Position numbers and translations under genes: made by a program. From Rhodococcus sp. EPR-157 (GTDB lineage: Bacteria; Actinomycetota; Actinomycetes; Mycobacteriales; Mycobacteriaceae), in the NCBI RefSeq assembly GCF_001647195.1, contig NZ_LVCV01000234.1, positions 1 through 32,903 on the forward strand: a stretch of 32,903 nt of DNA, given 5' to 3'. Positions within the stretch are counted from its first letter, which is position 1. Each line of letters starts with the position of its first letter. Positions 1-8,036 of the stretch are shown one piece after another. Below the pieces are notes generated by a model. The model did not search any database. It worked only from the letters and a program-made list of their open reading frames with translations, and had not been told where the DNA came from.

Positions 1-1068
1 GCCGTGGGGGTGGCGGATGGTGTCGGGGAGGGGTCGTCCGCAGGGGCAGTGTCCGGCGTCCGGGGCGCCGGGGTAGGGAGGGCGAGAACCATCACCAGGT
101 GCACCGGCATCAGGCCCGTTGTCGTCTGATCCACCGCCTCCGGGCCCATTGCCATCAGAGCCGCCCTCATCAGGCCCACCATCGTCGGGTCCACCATCGT
201 CGGGCCTACCGCTCTCCGGGACTCCGTCATCGGTGCCGTTTTCGGCCGGGGCGGGTTCGGTTGCGGTGGGTTCGGCCGGGTTGGGGGCAGGTTCGGCCGG
301 GGTGGGTTCGGCTGTGGGGCAGTGGGGTTGTCTGCAGAGGCAGGTGAGGTGTCCGCCGCGGGTGAGGGCGATGAAGGCGTCGGATCTGCGGGTGTCGAGG
401 GTGCGGGGGTCCTGGGGGCATACGCGTGCGGTTTCGGTGTCGAGGAGTGCGGTGAGTTCGGCGGCGTCGGCGGCGCCGAGGACGGCGGACATGCGGGCCA
501 TTCCGCGGGGTAGTGGGGTGAGTCGTACTTTTTTGGTGGTGTTCGCGGCGCGTTTACGGGCGCGGGTGTCGAAGTCGGGGTCCAGGGCGGTGATCATGCG
601 GTCGATTTCGCGGCCGAGTCGTTCGCGGGTGAAGTGTGCGGCGGCGGCGATGATGTCGGGTTCGAGGGCGGCGAGGATCTCCGGTGCGGCACCGAGTGTG
701 TGGTCTCGGATGGTGCGCAGGATGTCCAGGCTGATGGCGCCGTCGGTGAACAGTTCTCGGTAGCAGGTTCTGCTCCCCCACCACACGTTGAGTGCGGATT
801 CGAGTACTCCGGGTGTGGTGGTGGTGGCGCAGGCGAGTTCGTTGATCGCCGAGGTGTGGGCGATGCGGTCGGCGTCGAGGGAGCGGGGGATCGAGTCGGT
901 GTCGAAGCGTGCGATGCGGGAGTCGTAGAAACGTTCGAGGGCGGCGAGGTAGTCGGCGTGGGCGGCGTTGAACGCGGTGTGGGCGGCGATGGCTTCGTCG
1001 AGGCCGATGACGTCGTCGAGCAGGGTGTCCTCGTCGAGCAGGGTGTCCTCACACTCGGTCGTCGCCAT
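1..1068 (-). CDS. DUF222 (13E12-repeat) protein, C-terminus beyond window
   Basis: The reading frame is open from an ATG at 1068 to the left edge (356 codons), so the C-terminus is missing. Residues about 1-240 have the alpha-helical, Ala/Arg-rich look of the DUF222 domain that is abundant in Rhodococcus and Mycobacterium (13E12 family). A Cys pair (CLCRQPHC) follows. Then comes a long low-complexity linker of Pro/Ala/Glu and Asp/Gly (about residues 250-330), ending with CPCGRP near the edge. Members of this family usually carry a C-terminal HNH nuclease domain. That part would lie outside the window, so nuclease function cannot be judged here. The Asp/Gly/Pro linker is encoded by short imperfect DNA repeats and is likely length-variable between strains. 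No operon partner is visible. Confidence 0.75.
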   Translation of the reverse strand, partial: MATTECEDTLLDEDTLLDDVIGLDEAIAAHTAFNAAHADYLAALERFYDSRIARFDTDSIPRSLDADRIAHTSAINELACATTTTPGVLESALNVWWGSRTCYRELFTDGAISLDILRTIRDHTLGAAPEILAALEPDIIAAAAHFTRERLGREIDRMITALDPDFDTRARKRAANTTKKVRLTPLPRGMARMSAVLGAADAAELTALLDTETARVCPQDPRTLDTRRSDAFIALTRGGHLTCLCRQPHCPTAEPTPAEPAPNPAEPTATEPAPAENGTDDGVPESGRPDDGGPDDGGPDEGGSDGNGPGGGGSDDNGPDAGAPGDGSRPPYPGAPDAGHCPCGRPLPDTIRHPHG

Positions 1069-1274
1069 GCGTCACCCCCCTGCATCCGAAGTTCGAACTG
1101 ATGTTCGATTCACTGCTGGAACTGTAACCCGCCCCACCGACAAAGTCACCAATCCTGCACAGACGCACCCCTATTCGCGAAACTCGGCTCACATCCGAAC
1201 CTCTTCTGGGGTTGATGAGATGCCCGAGGCGAATGATGTAGCCGCATGAACAGTGGCTCGTCAGGGAATCGTGG

Positions 1275-2306
1275 CTAGGGCGCCGCGGTCGAGGGGTGTG
1301 TCGCGTTGTCGAATCGCGACAGCACTGCTCGTGCGCAACGGACAACCGTTCCTCGGTCGTGGGAGACCACGTATTCGAATGTCCGCCCGAGTTCGCTGTC
1401 ACCCCAACGCAAATCACGCGCGGACAATACGCAGCAGAAGAACTGGCCCAGAACGACGACGTTCCATTCCTCGACCAGCTCGTCGGAGGGATCTATGGAC
1501 GAGCTGACGATGCCCGGAACCGTCACGCCGGCCATGTCGATGCCATAGATGCCGGTGTATGCAACGTTTCCGGCCATGCGCTGCCAGCGACGTTGCGTCG
1601 GAGATGCGAATTGGTGGGCGTGTTGAAAAGTGCCGAGAACCATCGTGTCGGGCCCTGCGTCCGACGCCTGCGACTCGATCTGGCAACTCATTTCGACGAG
1701 CAGACTCTTCGTGCTGACCGCGCTCGGCTGACCGGTCGACGCGATATCGAACGGCGATCGAGAATGGCACGACGGCGTACTCCATGTCGGGGAAATCAGC
1801 ACATCTCGCGGACCTGCCCCGTCGACGGTGGCGGGTGGAAACAGCGCTCCGATGCCGAAGGATGCGCCCAGGGCCAGTGCCCTGGTCCGGTGCCGCTCCG
1901 AGTCGACTCCGCTGGCAACGATGACGGCGCCCGTCCTCTCTGCTTGTGCGGCGAGAACGTGCAGGGCTCGGGCGGCCGTAGTGTCCGGAGCTGCACATGT
2001 CAGCTCGGGCGCAAGAACGATGATGTCAGGTTCGATGAGGGGAAGCAGCGTCAGTGACTCTGGCCGAGTTCCTACGTCGTCGACAGCGATTCGACGGTAC
2101 TGGTCCCTGGCGGTCTCCACCTTGCTGAGAATGGTCGCCGGATTGTCCACGAGAGAGCGGTCGTGGACCACGTACGTTTCGGACAGTAGGTCGATTCGGC
2201 GGGGACTCGGGCACGAGGTGGTGAGTTCGGCGGCCGGAGAATGGATGGGCGCGGGTATGTCCACGGGTGCGTTGCATCGGCAGGGTGACTCAGGTGTGGA
2301 GGCCAT
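1275..2306 (-). CDS. Degenerate EAL domain + DICT sensory domain protein
   Basis: This is a 343-residue protein. The middle (about residues 70-165) follows the EAL phosphodiesterase pattern: IAVDDVGT stands where DDFGTG is expected, and VIVASGVDSE stands where the AEGVE motif sits. The glutamate of AEGVE is a serine, the canonical IKID lysine is absent and no clear EAL triplet is seen, so c-di-GMP hydrolysis is unlikely. The C-terminal part (about 200-335) resembles the DICT domain, a sensor module of actinobacterial and cyanobacterial signalling proteins (VLGTFQHAHQF, then RRWQRMAG). It is probably a ligand- or light-responsive signalling protein acting by binding. The ATG at 2306 was chosen as the first in-frame start; no strong ribosome site is seen. 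Confidence 0.65.
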   Translation of the reverse strand: MASTPESPCRCNAPVDIPAPIHSPAAELTTSCPSPRRIDLLSETYVVHDRSLVDNPATILSKVETARDQYRRIAVDDVGTRPESLTLLPLIEPDIIVLAPELTCAAPDTTAARALHVLAAQAERTGAVIVASGVDSERHRTRALALGASFGIGALFPPATVDGAGPRDVLISPTWSTPSCHSRSPFDIASTGQPSAVSTKSLLVEMSCQIESQASDAGPDTMVLGTFQHAHQFASPTQRRWQRMAGNVAYTGIYGIDMAGVTVPGIVSSSIDPSDELVEEWNVVVLGQFFCCVLSARDLRWGDSELGRTFEYVVSHDRGTVVRCARAVLSRFDNATHPSTAAP

Positions 2307-2356
2307 GCTGCATTTCGAATCTCGCAGTCATTTGTCCGCCTCTCTCGCGGTCGGAG

Positions 2357-2560
2357 CTACAGTGCAGCGGCGGCGAGACCGGCGATGCCTAGAAGCAGAG
2401 CGCCGAACATGAGGACGAGGACGTTTCCGCCCGCGTCGAAAGCGACCAACGCGGCAATAACGGTGCCGGATACCGCGCCGACGGCCACCCGGTGATCGAG
2501 TTTGTCGACCAGGGTACGACTACGGCCTGGACTCACGGGTGCTAGCGTCGCGTCTTCCAT
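2357..2560 (-). CDS. Small membrane protein (67 aa), unknown function
   Basis: The ATG at 2560 has a good ribosome site (AGGAAGAGGACA just upstream). The N-terminal half is basic and soluble; the second half forms one or two hydrophobic helices rich in Ala, Gly, Val and Leu (from about VAVGAVSG to the end). I do not recognise a family. It lies 50 bp upstream of the EAL/DICT gene on the same strand and could be co-transcribed with it. The region to its right (2561-2776) is a divergent promoter region shared with the DinB-family gene. Confidence 0.6.
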   Translation of the reverse strand: MEDATLAPVSPGRSRTLVDKLDHRVAVGAVSGTVIAALVAFDAGGNVLVLMFGALLLGIAGLAAAAL

Positions 2561-2776
2561 TGTCCTCTTCCTGCAGGCCTTGATCCATCGTGACGGATCC
2601 AGATTTCTGTCCAGCCATCCGAAGTGTCACGACTTCATAACAAGAGTAACGAATCGATAACGCCGTAGGACTGCTGATGTCTTGAATGTGTTGTGATTCA
2701 ACAGTAATGCGCGTGTGGTCACCGTGGGCTTTCGACCCAACGGAATCGAATAGGCACCCTCTGTCAAGGTATGTGC

Positions 2777-3361
2777 ATGACCGACTCCATGAAGACGGAT
2801 CTGCAGAGATACCTACAGCTCGGGCGGGACGCGATTCTGTGGAAGCTGGAGGGGCTCTCGGAATACGACATGCGTAGACCGATGACGCCGACCGCTACCA
2901 ACCTCCTCGGCATCGTCAAACATCTCACGGCAGTCGAACTCGGCTATTTCGCGTGGACCTTCGACAGGCCGTTTCCCGGCGTCGTGCCGTGGGCCGAGGA
3001 TGGCGCCGAACTCAACTCGGACATGTGGGCGACGGCGGACGAGTCATCCGACTACGTCATCGACCTGTACCGGCAAATATGCGCGCACTCCGACGCGACG
3101 ATTGCCGAGCTCCCTCTCGACGCGCAAGGCCACGTACCGCACTGGCCCGAAGATCGAGCCACCGTCACGCTTCATCGGATCATCGTTCACGTGATCGCGG
3201 ACATGGACCGCCATGCGGGGCACGCAGACATCGTTCGTGAGCTGATCGACGGTTCGGTAGGACTGACCGTCGGGAACGAGAACATGGCACCCGGTGGCGA
3301 GAAGGAGTGGCTCGACTTCCGGCGAAGGGTGGAGGACGCAGCTCGTCGCTGTGCGAATTGA
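2777..3361 (+). CDS. DinB / DUF664 family protein
   Basis: The protein has 194 residues. I chose the ATG at 2777 (MTDSMKTD) because AAGG lies seven bases upstream; an ATG at 2771 would add two residues. The sequence fits the DUF664 branch of the DinB four-helix-bundle superfamily: an N-terminal helix with WKLEGLSEYDMRRPMTP, then NLLGIVKHLTAVELGYF (His near residue 48), and a later HVIADMDRHAGHADIVRE helix supplying further His residues. These three histidine positions form the metal site of the family, which includes mycothiol- or bacillithiol-dependent transferases. The substrate is unknown. The gene is followed after 39 bp by the truncated sirtuin start. Confidence 0.8.
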   Translation: MTDSMKTDLQRYLQLGRDAILWKLEGLSEYDMRRPMTPTATNLLGIVKHLTAVELGYFAWTFDRPFPGVVPWAEDGAELNSDMWATADESSDYVIDLYRQICAHSDATIAELPLDAQGHVPHWPEDRATVTLHRIIVHVIADMDRHAGHADIVRELIDGSVGLTVGNENMAPGGEKEWLDFRRRVEDAARRCAN

Positions 3362-3400
3362 TTACGTGAGACGTCCGGGGGCCGTGGCACACTGGCGTCC

Positions 3401-3523
3401 ATGACCGGAATCGAGGTACCAAGCGCTGTAGTCGAACTGGCACGTTCGGTACAGAGGGTTGCCGTTCTCACCGGTGCGGGGGTGTCTGCGGAGGCTGACT
3501 GTACAAAGCCCCACCGGTGGTGA
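3401..3523 (+). pseudogene. Sirtuin (Sir2) gene, 5' fragment cut by the integrated element
   Basis: The ATG at 3401 opens a frame whose first 31 codons end in VLTGAGVSAE, the Rossmann-fold NAD-binding motif of Sir2-family NAD-dependent deacylases. At codon 31 (GAG, 3491-3493) the sequence leaves the Sir2 pattern, runs nine element-encoded codons and stops at 3521. The continuation, SGIPTFRD and onward, lies in frame at 13087. Joining the two at the GAG gives a 251-residue protein, normal for a bacterial CobB-like sirtuin. This fragment alone cannot be active. Its promoter and transcript probably continue into the integrase gene, which starts 45 bp after the stop in the same direction. Confidence 0.88.
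3471..3519 (+). other. attL (hybrid attachment site, core GAG 3491-3493)
   Basis: Left of the core is sirtuin sequence (half of attB). Right of it is the element's half of attP (3494-3519). The attP half ends with CACCGGTG, the inverted partner of ACCGGTG in attR, at the same distance from the core. The shared core is only 3 bp, as can happen with serine integrases, which need just a central dinucleotide in common. Confidence 0.75.
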
Positions 3524-3568
3524 ATCGTCACTTGGACGAGGAGTGTTACACCAGGTGAGGAGCAGGAC

Positions 3569-5110
3569 ATGGACGCCGACGACAGACAGGTCAAGGCCGC
3601 TATCTATGCGCGGGTATCGAGAGACCGGACCGGCACCGGCAAGAGCTTCGAGGAGCAAATAGTCGAGTGCACCCGGACGTGCGTTCAAGAAGGTTGGGAC
3701 GTAGCCGAGGTTGTCACCGACGATTCGGTGAGCGCGTCGAGATATTCCACGAAAGAGCGCCCAGGCTACAAGTCGCTCGCGCAGATACTCAAGCCGGAAA
3801 TGGTCCTGGTCGTGTGGGAGCTGTCCAGGGCAGGCAGGCGCACCGCCGAACATCTCGCATTGCAGGAACTATGTGAAGAGCGGAACGTCTTATTCCGCGC
3901 AGGCAGCAGAACCTACGACTTTCGAACCAGCGGTGACCGCTTTATCGGAACTGTCGAATCAGCGATAGCCGCGAAGTATTCCGACGAGACCAGAGAAAGA
4001 GTTTTGAGGGCTAAACGTGCCGATGCCGAAGCAGGCAGGCCAAACGGTGCACTCGGTTTCGGTTTCATGCAGACGGTCGACCCCGCCACGTTCGAAAAGA
4101 CGTGGATACTCGATCCGACAACCGCGCCACATATTCGAGAAGCAGCGTCGGACATTCTCAACGGTAAAACGCTGTACTCGATCGTCAAAGACTGGAATAA
4201 GCGCGGGATAACGACGATCAACGGCAACGAGTGGATACCGTCGACACTCCGACAAATGCTCATGCGCCCCGCGCTCGCCGGACTACGCGAGAACCACGGA
4301 CACACCACCAAAGCTGTCTGGCCACCGATCATTTCCGAATCCGAGCACCGCGCTTTGGTCGCAATATTCTTCGATCCGAACCGAGTTACACAGCGCGGCA
4401 GTCCTGTTCGGCACCTAGGGAGCGGAATTTTTCTATGCGGAGTCTGCGGTCAAACCGTGGGCGTCATGGGAGCACAACCGAAGCTACAGCGGCTATCGAG
4501 ATACGCCTGCCCGGATCGTCATGTGTCCCGAAGTCAAGCCGACGTCGACGCGCACGTCACCGAGAAGCTTCTGACCGTCATCGCGGACAAGTTGGCCGAT
4601 GAATACCTGATGGACCAGACCGGCGCGGCAGACGGGGGAGAGACACCGAGCGCGCACCACCTCGAAAGAGCCGCCGAGCTACAGGGGCAGATTGACGATG
4701 CCTTGACCGAGTTCGAAGCTGGCAGGTTGTCAGCGGCGTTGTTGGGCCGTATCGAAGCATCCTTGCTGCCTCAGATTGCGCAGGAGCGCCGAGCAGCCGC
4801 CGAGCGTACGTCGAATCCTTTGTTGGCGAAGCTCGCCGCAGGAGCCGAGGGAGCGTGGGAAGCCGCCGACATATTCGAGCGCCGAGAGATGGTCCGAGCT
4901 GCCGTCGTCGTGACGATTCTTCGCGCTGGTAAGGGTGGCACCCACGTGTTCGACCCGACAAAGGTGTCTGTCGTCCGACGCGACCGTTCGAATATCCAAA
5001 GACTGCGATCTGGCTCACTACCATCGAAAGCGATAAATCACCTGGTCATAGCCCATGCTCGCTCGCATGCAGGACGTCGTCGGACAGCGAGCATAGTATT
5101 CTTCGAATGA
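3569..5110 (+). CDS. int: Large serine integrase (site-specific recombinase)
   Basis: This 513-residue recombinase cuts and joins attP and attB through a 5'-phosphoserine intermediate. The resolvase domain occupies about residues 8-150, with the catalytic Ser17 in YARVSRDR and further conserved arginines in ELSRAGRR. The recombinase domain (about 155-270) contains GALGFGF and IPSTLRQMLMRPALAGL. A zinc ribbon follows with Cys290, Cys293, Cys314 and probably His318, then a helical/coiled-coil region (about 360-420) that controls directionality in this family. The start is supported by GAGGAG eight bases upstream. It sits next to attL, transcribed inward in the same direction as the broken sirtuin gene, so the sirtuin promoter may drive it in the integrated state. 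Its last bases overlap the next gene by ATGA. Confidence 0.95.
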   Translation: MDADDRQVKAAIYARVSRDRTGTGKSFEEQIVECTRTCVQEGWDVAEVVTDDSVSASRYSTKERPGYKSLAQILKPEMVLVVWELSRAGRRTAEHLALQELCEERNVLFRAGSRTYDFRTSGDRFIGTVESAIAAKYSDETRERVLRAKRADAEAGRPNGALGFGFMQTVDPATFEKTWILDPTTAPHIREAASDILNGKTLYSIVKDWNKRGITTINGNEWIPSTLRQMLMRPALAGLRENHGHTTKAVWPPIISESEHRALVAIFFDPNRVTQRGSPVRHLGSGIFLCGVCGQTVGVMGAQPKLQRLSRYACPDRHVSRSQADVDAHVTEKLLTVIADKLADEYLMDQTGAADGGETPSAHHLERAAELQGQIDDALTEFEAGRLSAALLGRIEASLLPQIAQERRAAAERTSNPLLAKLAAGAEGAWEAADIFERREMVRAAVVVTILRAGKGGTHVFDPTKVSVVRRDRSNIQRLRSGSLPSKAINHLVIAHARSHAGRRRTASIVFFE

Positions 5111-5385
5111 TTGAAACCTGGTTCACCGCAGAGGCAATTGGTACCGAAAAGAACGGTCGGGTCCAACCGGTCGGCTACGTCCTCGCAAACACCACGGGGT
5201 CGGATGTCCAGAACGTCAAAGTCTGTTTGGGCGACGGCACCGTGGTCGAGTGCGGAGACGTGCGTGCAAGCGCGCTGGTCGGCACGACAGGCCCTCTTTC
5301 GCGCGACATCATCGAGAAGGCGACTGTCACTTGGACAACCACGGATGGAGAGGAACGCGGTCCGGGTGCGATTCGGCTCGAATAA
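5107..5385 (+). CDS. Unknown 92-aa protein coupled to the integrase
   Basis: The ATG overlaps the integrase stop (ATGA), implying translational coupling. The sequence is beta-strand-like throughout (alternating polar/hydrophobic stretches, many Val/Thr/Gly, few helices) with two cysteines (VCLGDG, VECGD), suggesting a small beta-sandwich. I recognise no family. Coupling to int makes it a candidate for a protein acting with the integrase, such as a recombination directionality factor. Such factors are unrelated in sequence between serine integrases, so this is only positional inference. Confidence 0.65.
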   Translation: MIETWFTAEAIGTEKNGRVQPVGYVLANTTGSDVQNVKVCLGDGTVVECGDVRASALVGTTGPLSRDIIEKATVTWTTTDGEERGPGAIRLE

Positions 5386-5459
5386 CCGCTTTTGATCGCA
5401 GATTTTGTCATCTGTCGAGTATGCGCCGGACTGTGCCTAGCGGAGGCGGTTTTCCGACG

Positions 5460-5684
5460 TCAGGCCGGTACCGACACGCCGTAGTGAGCATCGAAGCGAT
5501 CGGTCGACAGCCGCTTTACCCTGTTTTCGCGCGAGCGCTCGACATGAGCCTGTACCGCATGTTGGTAGCAGTATTCCCCAGGAAGCCAAGGAACACTGTA
5601 GGTTCCGATTTTCCGGCACACGGGTTCCCCGATCGCTTCGTGCTTGCACCTTGCGCTTAGATTCTTGGGTCGGTCGTCAACCAT
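5460..5684 (-). CDS. Small Cys/His protein (74 aa), possible zinc finger
   Basis: The frame starts at the ATG at 5684, preceded by AGAGGA at proper spacing; the longer frame from 5744 would run through the inverted repeat and lacks such a site. The protein has RCKHEAIGEPVCRK, then PGEYCYQHAVQAH. This spacing of three Cys and several His resembles the small zinc-binding CxxxxC...YCxxH proteins common in actinobacterial phages. It is one of only two leftward genes in the element. Its 5' side is the 19-bp inverted repeat at 5703-5752, a likely control site. Function unknown; a regulator is plausible. Confidence 0.55.
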   Translation of the reverse strand: MVDDRPKNLSARCKHEAIGEPVCRKIGTYSVPWLPGEYCYQHAVQAHVERSRENRVKRLSTDRFDAHYGVSVPA

Positions 5685-5702
5685 TCGAATTCCTCTCGTA
5701 GA

Positions 5703-5752
5703 ACACGACAATGCCCCTAGCCGGAGAAATTGAGCTAGGGGCATTGTCGTGT
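5703..5752. promoter_or_regulatory. 19-bp perfect inverted repeat between divergent genes
   Basis: The arms at 5703-5721 and 5734-5752 (ACACGACAATGCCCCTAGC and its exact complement) flank a 12-base spacer. It lies in the 242-bp region between the leftward small gene (start 5684) and the rightward ATPase gene (start 5927). No T-tract follows in either direction, and it is upstream of both genes. An operator, attenuator or replication-related site therefore fits better than a simple terminator. The rest of the gap (5753-5926) shows no gene I can support. Confidence 0.6.
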
Positions 5753-5926
5753 AAGCGGGTCACCACACCCGGACTAGCACACACGTTGAATTGTACTCGC
5801 GCGCAATAGAAGATGCTGGTCAGCTCGGCGTGTTGAGCGTGCAGGCAGTTCCCCCCGCAAAGGAGTACCGTGAATCTCCGTAAGCCACACCACAACTCGA
5901 ACCCGCGAGAATAGTGATGCACACAT

Positions 5927-7291
5927 ATGACGATCAATCCGAAGGTAGCCCGTATTCGGGCCGCGCTGGACGACTACAGGTTCGAGGAAGCCGAAAACGC
6001 GTTTTGGGCCTCTCGTCCGATTCTGCAACATATCCATGACTTCGCTCAATCCCGCTTAGCCGCGCCATATTCAACAATGCTCGCCGTGATGCTACGTGAG
6101 GTAGCAATGATCGATCCTCGATGGGTATTGCCGCCGATTGTTGGAAGTCACGCCAGCCTCAATCTCTTCGGCATCTATGTCGGTGAATCAGGCGGCGGTA
6201 AAGGGATTTCCGAAGCAGTCGCGCGAGAGGTTCTGACTCACAACGAGATCGTGAACGCATACGAGCTACCTAATCCGACACTCGGTAGCGGTGAAGGAAT
6301 TGTCGCGCAGTACATGCGGCTCACGAAGCCTACGAAAGACGCAGCCGCCGTGCCGTTCCAGTACAACGATCGTGCGCTGTTCTCTGCCGCCGAGATCGAC
6401 ACACTCTCCGCAGTGACAAGTCGAAGCGGCGCAACGCTATTTCCAGAACTATGCAAAGCGTTCTCCGGTGAGACCCTGGGACATTCGCATGCCGCAGCCG
6501 AAAAGGGCCTGTTGGTTCCGAGACACAAGTACCGGATGAACGTCGGTATCGGAGCGCAGCCGACACGCTCGAACGTCATCTTGCAGCAAATTGATTCAGG
6601 ATTGCCGCAACGATTCGTCTGGCTACCTACCCACGACATGTATATGCCCGACCACGACGTGACGGAGCCGGAACCGTTCTATCTCAACACGCTTGCATTC
6701 GAGCTAGGACCAGAGGAAGGATTGCGCGAGTTCACCGTCGATCCCGCTATCTGCGCCGAGATTCGCGCCGCACGTAAGGCCGTCGTCCGGTCCGGTAAGG
6801 GCGGAATCGACTCACACAAGCAGTTGACAAAGCTTAAAGTCGCCGCAGCATTCGCCATTCTGGACGAGAGAAACGAAATCACGCTTGATGATTGGGCGCT
6901 GGCAGAGTATGTCATCTACCGATCAGATCGAACAAGAGAAGCAATTCAGGAGACGATCGAGAAGGCCGAGCTAGAAGAAGCGAAGTCGAAAGCCGAGAAG
7001 CGGGGCAAGGCCGAGGGGATTACGGCGAAAGCTCGGATAGAGGAAGAGCAGAGCGCGGTCACAATGCAAGCGGCCAAACTTGTGCGCCAGACGGTGGCAG
7101 GCAACGAATACACGGGGTCGGAGCTGCGAAAAAAACTCGCGATGAACGACCGTGAGCCGTATTACGACCGAGCAGTTGCGCTCGCGCTGGAACAGGGACT
7201 CTTCAAAGAGATTCCTGTGAGGAGTCAGGGCCAGGTCGGAAAACGATATGTGCGCCTGACTACCGCTCAGGAGCGGGGTGAACATGACTAG
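5927..7291 (+). CDS. P-loop replication-type ATPase with C-terminal winged helix
   Basis: This is a 454-residue protein. The Walker A motif is GESGGGKG (residues 86-93); ALFSAAEIDTL (about 150-160) is a probable Walker B/acidic element, and RMNVGIGAQPTRSN a possible sensor segment. The overall layout resembles the DUF3987/phage primase-helicase ATPases that drive replication of phage satellites and mini-prophages. Residues about 340-375 are a charged helix rich in Lys, Glu and Ala. Residues about 378-446 look like a winged helix (GSELRKKLAM, then VALALEQGLFKEIP and a wing), as expected for an origin-binding tail. It is followed immediately by the repeat array at 7295-7532. No good ribosome site is seen before the ATG at 5927. 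The primase catalytic motif I would look for is absent. Confidence 0.7.
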   Translation: MTINPKVARIRAALDDYRFEEAENAFWASRPILQHIHDFAQSRLAAPYSTMLAVMLREVAMIDPRWVLPPIVGSHASLNLFGIYVGESGGGKGISEAVAREVLTHNEIVNAYELPNPTLGSGEGIVAQYMRLTKPTKDAAAVPFQYNDRALFSAAEIDTLSAVTSRSGATLFPELCKAFSGETLGHSHAAAEKGLLVPRHKYRMNVGIGAQPTRSNVILQQIDSGLPQRFVWLPTHDMYMPDHDVTEPEPFYLNTLAFELGPEEGLREFTVDPAICAEIRAARKAVVRSGKGGIDSHKQLTKLKVAAAFAILDERNEITLDDWALAEYVIYRSDRTREAIQETIEKAELEEAKSKAEKRGKAEGITAKARIEEEQSAVTMQAAKLVRQTVAGNEYTGSELRKKLAMNDREPYYDRAVALALEQGLFKEIPVRSQGQVGKRYVRLTTAQERGEHD

Positions 7292-7294
7292 GCA

Positions 7295-7532
7295 GGGGTG
7301 TCAGGCGCGGTCGGAAAGCTGCGTGCGCGGTACTGAATCCGAGGTGGAGGGGTGTCAGGGGTGTCGGGGTGTCAGGGGTGTCACGACCCTGCGTGACTCT
7401 GATTCTACTAATGAATCTTTTTCTTCTTCTTTTCTATATCCCCTGGTCACGCTCCTGCCTAACTTGAAGGCTCAACAACGAATTTCAGTCGCAGGCCAAA
7501 CACCCCTGACACCCCTGACACCCCGACACCCC
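7295..7532. repeat. Opposed GGGGTGTCA iteron arrays, putative replication origin
   Basis: GGGGTGTCA occurs at 7295-7303, then head-to-tail at 7349-7357, 7358-7365 (short unit lacking the final A), 7366-7374 and 7375-7383. The reverse complement appears as a second array at 7500-7532: a partial unit, two full units at 7507-7515 and 7516-7524, and one short unit at 7525-7532. Between the arrays is a pyrimidine-rich, AT-richer stretch (about 7395-7440) that could be a melting region. The layout, directly behind a replication ATPase and inside a 260-bp gap without a convincing gene, is that of an iteron origin. A long-range hairpin with a regulatory role is the alternative. Confidence 0.65.
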
Positions 7533-7551
7533 TCGAAAGGCTTAGATCACG

Positions 7552-7797
7552 ATGACATACACACCAGGCAAGCGAACCGCAGCCCGTCGACAGCGCATCC
7601 TCGATTGCCTCGCAGCGCAGCACGAACCGGTCAACACCGCACAGATTCGAGCGAGATTCGGATCGACAGAGCGGGCCGAGGTAACGCAATTGCTCGCTGA
7701 ACTCGTAGCCGAGGGCACTGTCACGCGCACCGAGTATCAGCCGCCTATTGGACGCGGTGGCTTCAAGTACGAACTCAGCGGGAAGGTAGCACGATGA
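7552..7797 (+). CDS. Small winged-helix DNA-binding protein (81 aa)
   Basis: Residues about 10-75 form a winged helix-turn-helix: RRQRILDCLAAQHEPVNTAQI, then ERAEVTQLLAELVAEGTV as recognition-helix region, and a Gly-rich wing (PPIGRGGFKYEL). The start ATG at 7552 follows a weak AAAGG. It is the first of a chain of genes joined by ATGA overlaps and lies right behind the repeat arrays, so it may bind them or regulate the following operon. Exact role unknown. Confidence 0.7.
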   Translation: MTYTPGKRTAARRQRILDCLAAQHEPVNTAQIRARFGSTERAEVTQLLAELVAEGTVTRTEYQPPIGRGGFKYELSGKVAR

Positions 7798-8036
7798 CCG
7801 ATTTCTACTGGGACCGCGAGACGCGAAACACCTTCCAGATAATCGCCAAGTACGCGCCAGCCGAGGGTATCTCGCGATCGGAAATTGCATCTTTCGGAGT
7901 CCGCAGGCAGAAACAAACGATTCGAGACACCACCGTTCTGCTGGCTCACGGGAAGATTCTCAACGTCAGTAAGACGGCTACGCCGAGATACGTTGCGGCC
8001 GAATCGCAGCCGTGCCCTTCGTGTGGCCGAGCATGA
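7794..8036 (+). CDS. Small winged-helix protein with C-terminal Cys pair (80 aa)
   Basis: The ATG overlaps the previous stop by ATGA. The body again has winged-helix form (NTFQIIAKYAPAEGISRSEI, then KQTIRDTTVLLAHGKILNV and a short wing), ending with CPSCGR, half of a zinc-binding site. It looks like a diverged relative of the gene before it. No specific function can be assigned. Confidence 0.65.
   Translation: MTDFYWDRETRNTFQIIAKYAPAEGISRSEIASFGVRRQKQTIRDTTVLLAHGKILNVSKTATPRYVAAESQPCPSCGRA

Noticed and set aside
119-763. Long rightward open frames opposite the DUF222 gene
   Set aside because: They are low-complexity Ser/Pro/Arg readings of the complementary strand; the leftward frame has the DUF222 pattern and a clear start.
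7278-7700. Open frame across the iteron region
   Set aside because: It encodes only translated repeats (GCQGCRGVRGV) and overlaps two better-supported genes and the putative origin.
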